Positions 56,954 to 64,000 of a stretch of 64,000 nt of DNA are shown one piece after another. Made by a program: the position numbers and the translations under genes. Below the pieces are notes generated by a model. The model was not told the origin of the DNA, made no database searches, and saw nothing but the letters and a program-made list of their open reading frames with translations. The stretch covers positions 1,488,001 to 1,552,000 of the forward strand of contig NZ_JBHUOQ010000001.1 of assembly GCF_042686195.1 (NCBI RefSeq), written 5' to 3'. The stretch is from Corticicoccus populi. Lineage in GTDB: Bacteria; Bacillota; Bacilli; Staphylococcales; Salinicoccaceae. Position 1 is the stretch's first letter, and the number at the start of each line of letters is the position of its first letter.

Positions 56954-59086
56954 CTATATTTTCACTACTGAAATTTCACCGTCTGTTACTTCAACACTGA
57001 CATGACCGACAGTATCTTCTTCCAGTATTAAATCAGTCAGCTGGTCTTCGACCTTATCCTGAATGACACGTCTTAACGGTCTTGCACCGAATCGTTTATC
57101 ATAACCCAGTCTCACTAATTCTTCTTTCGCATCTTCAGAAATATCAATTCGGATTGACTGCTCCTCAATTGTTTTCTGTAAATCAGCAAGCATTAAGTTT
57201 ACAATTTTCATCAAGTCTGTTTCTTTTAATTCATTAAACTGAACGATGGAATCAAATCGGTTCAGGAATTCCGGTTTGAAATAATCACCGAGTGTTTCAA
57301 GTGCGGAAACAGAATCATGCTGGTCCGGCGTAAAGCCGACACTGTTCGTATTCACACCCGTACCTGCATTACTGGTCATAATAATGACAGTATCTTTAAA
57401 ACTCACAGTGCGTCCGTGTGAATCTGTTAAGTGACCATCTTCCATAATTTGAAGGAAGACATTCTGTACATCCGGATGTGCTTTCTCAATCTCATCAAGG
57501 AGTATAATGCTGTACGGATTGCGTCTGACTTTTTCCGTCAGCTGTCCCGCTTCGTCGTAACCGACATAACCCGGAGCAGAACCGATAATTTTAGACACAG
57601 TGTGTTTTTCCATATACTCACTCATATCGAGTCTGATTAATGACTCTCTTGAACCGAACAATTCTTCTGCGAGTGCTTTTGTCAGCTCAGTTTTACCGAC
57701 ACCTGTCGGACCGACGAACAGGAATGATCCGATTGGACGGTATTTCGATTTAAGACCGGCACGACTTCTGCGGACAGCTTTTGAAACTTTTTGCACCGCT
57801 TCATCCTGACCGATGACTTTTTCGGATAATGCATCATCAAGATTCCGCATCTTCTGCTGCTCATCCGTCTGAAGTTTTGTCACCGGAATCCCTGTTTTTT
57901 CTTCAACTATCAGCTGAATATCAGAAATATCCACTTCAATCGTCTGTTCTTCACCTTTCGCTTTTTCAAGCTGTTTTGTTAACTGAATTTCTTTATATTT
58001 AAGGTGTGCAGCTTCTTCATAATCCTCTTCTTCTGCAGCAAGATCTTTTTTCTTTCTAATATCCTCAAGCTGCGCTTCAATAGCACTTGAGTCTTTTTCA
58101 GAATTGGATAAGTTCAGTCTTGAACCGACTTCATCCATTAAATCAATCGCCTTATCCGGAAGAAAACGGTCCTGAATATAACGGTCCGACAGAGTAATAA
58201 ACGCCTTAACTGCTTCATCGGAGTAACATACTTCATGAAATGCTTCGTACTTATCTTTAATACCGTTTAGAATTAATTCCGCTTCTTCAAGTGAAGGTTC
58301 CTTAACAATAATCGGCTGTAGACGTCTTTCAAGGGCAGCATCTTTTTCAATCTGTCTGTACTCTTTCAGAGTCGTTGCACCTATAATCTGGACTTCTCCT
58401 CTTGCAAGTGCAGGTTTTAAAATATTTCCCGCATCCATTTGAGAACTTTCGGCAGTTCCGGCACCGACAATCTGATGGATTTCATCAATAAATAAAATCA
58501 CATCTTCTCTTTCTTCAAGTTCTTTAACCAACTGCTTCATACGCTCTTCAAACTGACCGCGCATGCTGGTATTCGCAACCAGGGATGCGACATCGAGAAC
58601 GTAAATTTCTTTCTCCATTAATTTGCGGGGCACAGAACCTTCTTCAATCTTTAAAGCCAGTCCTTCTGCAATAGCGGTTTTACCGACACCCGGCTCACCA
58701 ATTAACACCGGATTATTCTTATTGCGTCTGTTTAATGTTTCAATGACACGCTTCACTTCTTTTTCACGGCCGATGACCGGATCAATTTTCCCGTTTCTTG
58801 CATCATGGGATATATTTTTACCCAGCTGGTTTAACAGACTGTTGTCCTGTGCTGCTTTACGGCGTGTTTTTGTTCTTGTCTGTCCATTGTTACTTTGAAA
58901 CTGCTGATTTTGTGAAAAATTACTGCTGTCGAATGATGCACCGCCGAATGCATCATTGTTATTCATCATTTGGTCTTTTATATCATTAAAACATTCATTA
59001 CATAAATGTACCTGAATCTTTTGATTATTCATGTTCATTGCTAAATTTACGTTTGCTTCATTCATTCCACAGTTTTGACAAATCAT
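56954..59086 (-). CDS. clpE: ATP-dependent Clp protease ATPase ClpE
   Basis: A 710-aa Hsp100 unfoldase. An N-terminal zinc finger (Cys3, Cys6, Cys29, Cys32), instead of the ClpC repeat domain, identifies ClpE. Two AAA+ modules follow: Walker A G-E-P-G-V-G-K-T (~120) and G-P-T-G-V-G-K-T (~465), with a UVR-type coiled coil between (~340-380). It feeds misfolded proteins to ClpP under heat or disulphide stress. The CtsR operator upstream shows repression in unstressed cells. GGAGGGATGAC precedes the ATG. Confidence 0.96.
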   Translation of the reverse strand: MICQNCGMNEANVNLAMNMNNQKIQVHLCNECFNDIKDQMMNNNDAFGGASFDSSNFSQNQQFQSNNGQTRTKTRRKAAQDNSLLNQLGKNISHDARNGKIDPVIGREKEVKRVIETLNRRNKNNPVLIGEPGVGKTAIAEGLALKIEEGSVPRKLMEKEIYVLDVASLVANTSMRGQFEERMKQLVKELEEREDVILFIDEIHQIVGAGTAESSQMDAGNILKPALARGEVQIIGATTLKEYRQIEKDAALERRLQPIIVKEPSLEEAELILNGIKDKYEAFHEVCYSDEAVKAFITLSDRYIQDRFLPDKAIDLMDEVGSRLNLSNSEKDSSAIEAQLEDIRKKKDLAAEEEDYEEAAHLKYKEIQLTKQLEKAKGEEQTIEVDISDIQLIVEEKTGIPVTKLQTDEQQKMRNLDDALSEKVIGQDEAVQKVSKAVRRSRAGLKSKYRPIGSFLFVGPTGVGKTELTKALAEELFGSRESLIRLDMSEYMEKHTVSKIIGSAPGYVGYDEAGQLTEKVRRNPYSIILLDEIEKAHPDVQNVFLQIMEDGHLTDSHGRTVSFKDTVIIMTSNAGTGVNTNSVGFTPDQHDSVSALETLGDYFKPEFLNRFDSIVQFNELKETDLMKIVNLMLADLQKTIEEQSIRIDISEDAKEELVRLGYDKRFGARPLRRVIQDKVEDQLTDLILEEDTVGHVSVEVTDGEISVVKI

Positions 59087-59127
59087 ATGTCATCCCTCCA
59101 TGTTTTGATAGTCTAACTATTATTGAC

Positions 59128-59181
59128 TTTGACTATCTTTGACTATAACTATATTATAAGGAGTCCATTATGACTTTTCAA
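59128..59181 (-). promoter_or_regulatory. clpE promoter with CtsR operator
   Basis: On the minus strand TTGAAA (59176-59181), 17 bp, TATAAT (59153-59158). Right behind the -10 lies AGTCAAAGATAGTCAAA (59128-59144), a perfect match to the CtsR heptad direct repeat (RGTCAAA-NAT-AGTCAAA). A third partial half-site adjoins it. CtsR bound here would block transcription start. Confidence 0.93.
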
Positions 59182-59216
59182 ACTTAATGCTTACTATATT
59201 TTAAAACTTTTTCTTT

Positions 59217-59927
59217 TTATTTCTTAGTATACTGAAGCCATAATCCGTCGCCTTCAACCCGCTCTGCATTCTTTAAATGAAATGCCTCAGGAACTCTTGA
59301 ATTATTCTCATCATTATTATCAAATAATGCAGGACGGTTCAGATGATCATCTACAACCGGCGCAAGAATGATACTGACTTCATCAATTAATTCTTCCTTG
59401 AAAAACGACCAGTTGATACTTCCGCCGCCGGAAACTGTCAATGTTTCCACATCAAACTGTTCATTTAATTTTTCTGCTACAAGCGATAAATCCAAACGTT
59501 CTTCACCGCCGAAAATATATGAAATGTTCAAGTCTCTCAAGTACTCAAGATAGGCATCAGATACCTGTTCGGTCAACACTTGAATCACATGCATTTCAGG
59601 TCTCGTACTGTATTGAATCGAATTCTTCTGCCATCCGGCTTTTCCTGATGGATCAATAGATACGACATAACGGTCGAGATTAGTATCCGCCCTGAAATCT
59701 GTACGGTCATATTTTTTGGGATTATCATTTAATTCGGGTTCATGAAAATTCGTAAACGCTTCTTCAATCGTTCTTCTTCCTAAAAGAAGTGCATTCGAGT
59801 TGAATGTCTGGTCCGTGCGGTCATACGCTTTAGATATTGCTTCTGCATCCCCTGTAGAATGATAGGGACCAGTGATATTTCCATTGATAGACATTGTCAT
59901 ATGAACAACAATATACGGCTTTGCCAT
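59217..59927 (-). CDS. RibD C-terminal / dihydrofolate reductase-fold protein
   Basis: A 236-aa NADPH-binding reductase of the RibD_C group: M-S-I-N-G-N-I at the start (substrate/NADP strand), L-L-G-R-R-T-I-E-E, and a late S-G-G-G-S-I-N-W-S-F dinucleotide loop. It lacks the deaminase half of RibD, so it is probably a stand-alone reductase of unknown substrate rather than a riboflavin enzyme. Confidence 0.85.
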   Translation of the reverse strand: MAKPYIVVHMTMSINGNITGPYHSTGDAEAISKAYDRTDQTFNSNALLLGRRTIEEAFTNFHEPELNDNPKKYDRTDFRADTNLDRYVVSIDPSGKAGWQKNSIQYSTRPEMHVIQVLTEQVSDAYLEYLRDLNISYIFGGEERLDLSLVAEKLNEQFDVETLTVSGGGSINWSFFKEELIDEVSIILAPVVDDHLNRPALFDNNDENNSRVPEAFHLKNAERVEGDGLWLQYTKK

Positions 59928-59955
59928 TTAAAATTCCTCCATTATCGTTTTAAAA

Positions 59956-59985
59956 AAGTGATAAGAGGAAGTTCTCTTATCACTT
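59956..59985 (-). terminator. Rho-independent terminator after hydrolase 60927
   Basis: AAGTGATAAGAG/CTCTTATCACTT, a 12-bp perfect stem with a 6-nt loop and T runs on both sides. Confidence 0.93.
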
Positions 59986-59997
59986 TTTTAATTTTAT

Positions 59998-60927
59998 TTA
60001 AAGATGTTTGTTATAGAATGGAACCAATTTGCTTAATGCTTCATCCACAGGCTCCGGCTGATCATACAAATCATAGTGTGTTGCACCTTTAACTATATGC
60101 AAATCTTTTTCAGAAGAACGTGCACGGTTGAATAAGTCAAAAGCATCACGATATGAACCGAATGCCCCTGGTACATCTCCTGCTACAATCTGGAGCGGCT
60201 GTGTTAACAAGTCTTCTGCCGGGAAGAATGCATCAAACGTATACAGTCCTGCTGAACCTGAATATCTCCATTTGTTCGGAGAATTCTCGCTGATTCCACG
60301 GTCTGTACGATAATAATCCACTGCTTCCTTAACGTCCAGTTCTTCAATCCCTGACTCTTTTAATTCTTCAGGAGAGTTCGGAATATACTGTGTTACGAAA
60401 GGCTTAGCACCGTTCGCTTCGTTGGTACGAAGTTCAGCAATCTTTTCTAAATCTCTGATTGCAGCGTCCGGCGTCACATCACTTTCTCTGCTGAAACGCC
60501 CGAAGTTCACACCAACGACAGTACCGAGTGCTTTAATCCGGCGGTCCGACATCGTCGCACTTGTTGCATAACCGCCGCCTGCACATATACCGATGGCTCC
60601 GATTCTGTCATTATCCACAATATCCAAAGTGGTTAAATAATCCACCGCTGATCTGACATCTTCTACACGGTAAAATGGATTCTCAACATATTCCGGATCC
60701 GCAAGACTTTCACCCTGATGGGAAGAATCGTACGCGAGTGTGACGAAACCTTCCTGTGCTAATTTTTCAGCATACAATCCTGCAGTCTGCTCTTTCGATC
60801 CGCTCACAGGGTGTACAGAAACAATCGCCGGAAGCTTTTCTCCGTCTTTATTGTCAGGCTTTCTTAATACACCGACAACATCTACATTATGAGATTTAAA
60901 TACAACTCTTTCTTCAATGATTCCCAT
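59998..60927 (-). CDS. alpha/beta hydrolase (dienelactone-hydrolase-like), paralog A
   Basis: A 309-aa hydrolase. The nucleophile elbow reads G-I-C-A-G-G-G-Y, with Cys in place of the usual Ser, as in dienelactone hydrolases; the final H-Y-D-L-Y-D supplies the catalytic His. The opening half contains a S-S-H-Q-G-E-S oxyanion region. The substrate is unknown. About 300 aa, like its paralog at 61741-62655, from which it is separated by an NAD(P)-binding gene. Confidence 0.85.
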   Translation of the reverse strand: MGIIEERVVFKSHNVDVVGVLRKPDNKDGEKLPAIVSVHPVSGSKEQTAGLYAEKLAQEGFVTLAYDSSHQGESLADPEYVENPFYRVEDVRSAVDYLTTLDIVDNDRIGAIGICAGGGYATSATMSDRRIKALGTVVGVNFGRFSRESDVTPDAAIRDLEKIAELRTNEANGAKPFVTQYIPNSPEELKESGIEELDVKEAVDYYRTDRGISENSPNKWRYSGSAGLYTFDAFFPAEDLLTQPLQIVAGDVPGAFGSYRDAFDLFNRARSSEKDLHIVKGATHYDLYDQPEPVDEALSKLVPFYNKHL

Positions 60928-61001
60928 TAAAAATCGTCCTTTCTAAATCTACTATTATTTTATTCGTTTAATTAAACACAATTACGCTAAATACTAATCT
61001 C

Positions 61002-61640
61002 TTACATCCAGTCCGGTTTGTCACCGTCTGTATTCGGTTTATTCATACCGATACTTTCTCTGGAATGAAGACTTGAATCTTTTGAAAGGTCCACAGATAA
61101 GTCTGCAACACTTTTTCTTGAAACCTCTGTCCCTTTAAACGGTTCGCCTTTCGCAGTCGTTTCATATTCCACTTCATCATAATTCGTCAGCCACGCAGGT
61201 CTCAGAATTGTATAGTTTAAACTTGAAGCTTCGATAATATCAGCTGCTTCGCGGAACGGGCCGAGGTATGGACCGATATTCTCATCATTCCACTTACCAA
61301 ATTTACCCGGAACTTCATCGTAAATGTGTAATGCAGTCACAAAGATTAAGCGTTCTACACCTTTTTTCTCCATCGCATTCACAATTTCCTGCGCCTGAGT
61401 CCCTAAAGTGTCACCTGTTGAACTTACAAATACAACGTCCATTCCTTCAACCGCTGCTTCTACTGCATCTTTATCCGTCGCATCTCCTTCAATAACACTG
61501 ATACGGTCTGAATCATATGCAGGCAGTTTAGATTCATCTCTTAAAAAGAGTGTTAAATCAAAATCTGTTTTTTCTAAATACAGGTCAATCGCTTCTTTTG
61601 AAATCTGGCCGCTTGCACCGACTACTAAAACGTTTGTCAT
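61002..61640 (-). CDS. NAD(P)H-binding atypical short-chain reductase
   Basis: A 212-aa Rossmann protein with the N-terminal dinucleotide loop G-A-S-G-Q-I (~8-13) and T-I-L-R-P-A-W-L of the NmrA/SDR-a5 group. The catalytic Tyr-Lys pair is not evident. Related proteins reduce quinones or act as redox sensors. It stands between two paralogous hydrolases in the same direction, probably one operon under the divergent TetR. Confidence 0.85.
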   Translation of the reverse strand: MTNVLVVGASGQISKEAIDLYLEKTDFDLTLFLRDESKLPAYDSDRISVIEGDATDKDAVEAAVEGMDVVFVSSTGDTLGTQAQEIVNAMEKKGVERLIFVTALHIYDEVPGKFGKWNDENIGPYLGPFREAADIIEASSLNYTILRPAWLTNYDEVEYETTAKGEPFKGTEVSRKSVADLSVDLSKDSSLHSRESIGMNKPNTDGDKPDWM

Positions 61641-61740
61641 ATTATCTCTCCTTCAAATTTCAATCACAGTATTATCATTTTTCTAAAGACTCTATGAGAA
61701 GAGAAGCCAAGTCGAAGTGACCCGGCTTCAGTTTTAAAGA

Positions 61741-62655
61741 TTAAACATTTTCAGAGAAGAATGATTCGAGCTTAGGCAGTACCTGGCTCACATACTCTTC
61801 TTTGTCGTATAAGTCTACGTGGGACGCACCTTTTATTTCAAAGAACTCATTGTTGTCGCCCGCTGCATTTTCAACTGTTTCCACACTGAAGTAACGTGTA
61901 TCTGCATCACTGCCGGCAATAGTTAAGAACGGCTGTGTTAATAATGGATCGATATATGCGTATGGTGCAAATGATCCGATTTCAGTGAAACTTCTTAATA
62001 CCATCTTGTTCGGTGCATTTTTATGGCAGCCGCGGTCAGTTAAATAGTAGTCATGCCCCTGATACATTGTTGAATTTTCAGGCATAGAATCATCCAGTTC
62101 TTCCGGTACATAACCGCCCATGCCGACTTCTCCGCCGTTTGCTTCTGCTGTACGCTGGTCGGAAATCTGTTTTAAGAATCCAAGCTGATCTTCAACCGGT
62201 ACCACACGGTCGATACCTTCTCTGAACAATGAACCGATATCCACCATGCTCACTGTTGCGAGAGATTTAATCCGGCGGTCCGTCTGTGCTGCTGCGACTG
62301 TGTAGCCGCCGCCTGCACATACACCAAGTGCTGCGATTCTGTCGTTATCGACAAAGTCCAGTGTCGTCAAGAAATCAACAGATGCTCTGACATCTTCTGT
62401 ACGTGCATACGGATCTTCTAAATATTTTGGTTCGCCTTCACTTTCACCCTGGTGGGATGCATCGTAAACCACTGTCACGTAACCTGCTTCAGATAATTTC
62501 TCTGCATACATGCCGGCTGTCTGTTCTTTAACCCCGCCGCCCGGGTGTGCCACTGTAATGGCTGCGTATTGTTTATTCTCATCAAAATCTTTCGGAACAA
62601 AAAGGTTCGCTGCTAATTTGTTTTGTTTACTTTTAAAACTTACTGACTGACTCAT
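61741..62655 (-). CDS. alpha/beta hydrolase (dienelactone-hydrolase-like), paralog B
   Basis: A 304-aa paralog of the 59998-60927 product: G-V-C-A-G-G-G-Y nucleophile elbow with Cys, D-A-S-H-Q-G-E-S loop and a C-terminal H-V-D-L-Y-D. The two share the R-R-I-K-(A/S)-L and Y-x-L/R-T-D-R-G blocks. AGGAGG precedes the ATG. First gene of the minus-strand cluster and divergent from the TetR gene. Confidence 0.85.
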   Translation of the reverse strand: MSQSVSFKSKQNKLAANLFVPKDFDENKQYAAITVAHPGGGVKEQTAGMYAEKLSEAGYVTVVYDASHQGESEGEPKYLEDPYARTEDVRASVDFLTTLDFVDNDRIAALGVCAGGGYTVAAAQTDRRIKSLATVSMVDIGSLFREGIDRVVPVEDQLGFLKQISDQRTAEANGGEVGMGGYVPEELDDSMPENSTMYQGHDYYLTDRGCHKNAPNKMVLRSFTEIGSFAPYAYIDPLLTQPFLTIAGSDADTRYFSVETVENAAGDNNEFFEIKGASHVDLYDKEEYVSQVLPKLESFFSENV

Positions 62656-62709
62656 TTATAATTCCTCCTAAATTAAAATTGGAATACTCCAGTCATTAAT
62701 ACACTCGAT

Positions 62710-62751
62710 TCACTAAATACTCTTGAGTGTCTTAGTGACCTTGTGTATAAT
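62710..62751 (+). promoter_or_regulatory. TetR promoter with overlapping palindromic operator
   Basis: TTGAGT (62723-62728), 17 bp, TATAAT (62746-62751) reads towards the TetR gene. The -35 lies inside a 29-bp palindrome (62710-62738): TCACTAA and TTAGTGA arms and an inner ACTC/GAGT. Such a site between divergent genes is where a TetR protein would bind to control itself and the hydrolase cluster. Confidence 0.7.
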
Positions 62752-62847
62752 ATAATACATGATACATACTTTATCAATTACCAGCATAGAACAAACGTGT
62801 CTTATGACACACATACTTAAAAGTGGGTATTAAATGGAGGGATTTAC

Positions 62848-63393
62848 ATGAAAGTTATGGATAGAAGACAGATAAAAACCCAGTCGGCAATCAAAACGTC
62901 ATTTTTAACTCTACTCGAGAATGACGGCTTTGATGAAATTACTGTTAAAGGAATTGCCGAGGAAGCAGATATCGGAAGGAAAACATTTTATCTTCATTAT
63001 ATAGATAAGTTTGAACTACTCGATACAATTGTCGACAGCTACCTTTTAGAATTGAAGGAAATATGTGAGTACAAGAAAGACATTGACCTATCCAAAGGTT
63101 CCATTATCTGGTTTGAATTCTTTGAGGAGAATAAAGCCTTCTTTGCTTCTTTATTTAAAAGTACGACCACTTTTTCCTTCAGACGCAAACTATTGACGTT
63201 TATCAAGGATGATTTAGAAGCAAGAACGGGCACTGCCCTCGACGAAATGGATGAAGTCAAAAAGAAAGTCACACTTAAATTTTTAAGTATGGCTGTTGTC
63301 GGCGTTGTTGAATCATTTCTGCTTGATGAACTGGATGCAGATATGGAAGATGTCGCAGTACAGGTTGGAGAGCTTGTGTATCACAATCTTTAA
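62848..63393 (+). CDS. TetR/AcrR family regulator
   Basis: A 181-aa regulator. The N-terminal helix-turn-helix (~25-50; I-T-V-K-G-I-A-E-E-A-D-I-G-R-K-T-F-Y-L-H-Y) is the TetR signature; the C-terminal ligand domain is divergent and resembles the TetR_C group of staphylococci and bacilli. GGAGGG lies 6 nt before the ATG. It likely senses a small molecule handled by the divergent hydrolase and reductase genes. Confidence 0.92.
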   Translation: MKVMDRRQIKTQSAIKTSFLTLLENDGFDEITVKGIAEEADIGRKTFYLHYIDKFELLDTIVDSYLLELKEICEYKKDIDLSKGSIIWFEFFEENKAFFASLFKSTTTFSFRRKLLTFIKDDLEARTGTALDEMDEVKKKVTLKFLSMAVVGVVESFLLDELDADMEDVAVQVGELVYHNL

Positions 63394-63406
63394 AAACTGC
63401 CATAAA

Positions 63407-63438
63407 AAATAAGCCTCTCAATATAGAAAGGCTTATTT
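63407..63438 (+). terminator. bidirectional Rho-independent terminator
   Basis: AAATAAGCCT/AGGCTTATTT with a 12-nt loop; T runs on both strands. Serves TetR and the convergent dihydrouridine synthase. Confidence 0.92.
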
Positions 63439-63439
63439 T

Positions 63440-64000
63440 TTATTCATTTTCAAAGTTAAATTCATCCAGTAAATGCCGGACTTCATCTGTTGTTTCTGTA
63501 CTCATCATTTTATGACGAAGCTCACCTGCGCCTCTGAATCCTTTAACGTAAATCTTAAAGAATCTTCTGAGCGGCTTAAACGCACGGGATTCATTCTCTG
63601 TGTATTTATCAAATAAATCCAGGTGCAGTCTAAGCAGCTTTATATTTTCCTCGCTGGTGTGCTCTTTCGGTTCCTTTTCAAACGCAAATGGATTTTTAAA
63701 TATACCACGGCCGATCATCACACCGTCAATACCGTACTTCTCAGCGAGTTCCAAACCTTTTTCCCGATCCGGAATATCACCGTTAATCGTCAGCATCGTT
63801 TCAGGTGCCACTTCATCACGCATCTCTTTAATCGCTGAAATAAGTTCCCAGTGTGCATCCACCTTGCTCATTTCTTTTCTTGTCCGGAGATGGATGGATA
63901 AATTCGCAATATCCTGTTTGAAAACATGTCTCAACCAGTCGCTCCATTCATCAATGTCAGTATATCCAAGTCTCGTCTTCACACTGACCGGCAGGCCGCC
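63440..64000 (-). CDS. tRNA-dihydrouridine synthase (partial, C-terminal part)
   Basis: The frame continues to the right edge (G-G-L-P-V-S-V-K-T-R-L-G-Y), so the N-terminus with the FMN site and catalytic Cys lies outside. Visible are the TIM-barrel strands: V-K-T-R-L-G, L-S-I-H-L-R-T-R, T-I-N-G-D-I, and D-G-V-M-I-G-R-G-I-F-K-N-P, the phosphate-binding loop of Dus enzymes. It reduces uridines in tRNA D-loops. A third tRNA-modification gene in the window. Confidence 0.92.
   Translation of the reverse strand, partial: GGLPVSVKTRLGYTDIDEWSDWLRHVFKQDIANLSIHLRTRKEMSKVDAHWELISAIKEMRDEVAPETMLTINGDIPDREKGLELAEKYGIDGVMIGRGIFKNPFAFEKEPKEHTSEENIKLLRLHLDLFDKYTENESRAFKPLRRFFKIYVKGFRGAGELRHKMMSTETTDEVRHLLDEFNFENE

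Overview
The window is a low-GC Gram-positive chromosome segment. Strong Shine-Dalgarno sites, lipoproteins with LAAC-type lipoboxes, a LysM-CHAP wall hydrolase behind a WalR box, a CtsR operator at clpE, a CodY-like box, a GntR/YtrA ABC operon and a preQ1-I riboswitch point to the Bacillales. The gene repertoire fits a non-aureus genus of the Staphylococcaceae (Jeotgalicoccus/Salinicoccus type). The genus call is inference, not proof.

Left arm (1-29.7 kb): a partial acetyltransferase and two small genes, then four tandem peptide-binding lipoprotein genes on the minus strand. Three of the four have a recognisable promoter of their own. They diverge from one oligopeptide ABC permease/ATPase operon, so several binding proteins probably feed one transporter. 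Next come an MFS/DUF456 pair with a LysR regulator, a GntR-ATPase-permease operon, yebC, a Bax-inhibitor-like protein, the LysM-CHAP hydrolase, a cytoplasmic beta-lactamase-fold protein, a tRNA-Thr, a second MFS operon, DUF488, a dicarboxylate symporter, a GNAT and trhO.

Island (29.75-45.09 kb): a 42-bp perfect direct repeat (29750-29791 and 45051-45092) bounds about 15.3 kb that reads like a phage-inducible chromosomal island (SaPI/PICI-type satellite). Its order is tyrosine integrase, CI/Stl-like repressor, divergent Cro-like and Xis-like genes, a P4-type primase-helicase, an iteron-rich origin, small phage-type genes, a P27-family small terminase subunit and a prohead-protease-like protein that seems to lack catalytic residues. 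The right third holds a four-repeat CRISPR-like mini-array lying inside a broken gene. Its first spacer is an entire type I-C CRISPR repeat in antisense. The same third has a glutathione peroxidase, a structured non-coding RNA, a dead serine recombinase, a Panacea (SocA-type) antitoxin with a putative toxin, and a second Xis-like gene without a normal start codon. Just beyond the right repeat lies the decayed 3' end of a second integrase, which suggests an earlier tandem island. No cas gene is present in the window.

Right arm (45.1-64 kb): queCDE, a DsbA-like protein, a preQ1-I riboswitch with queF and a YhhQ-type transporter; tatC beside a Tat-exported GMC dehydrogenase pair; an RDD protein; an MFS multidrug pump; a lipoprotein; clpE under CtsR; and a TetR-flanked cluster with two paralogous alpha/beta hydrolases. 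A partial dihydrouridine synthase ends the window. The island therefore sits between two tRNA-wobble-modification loci, trhO and the queuosine genes.
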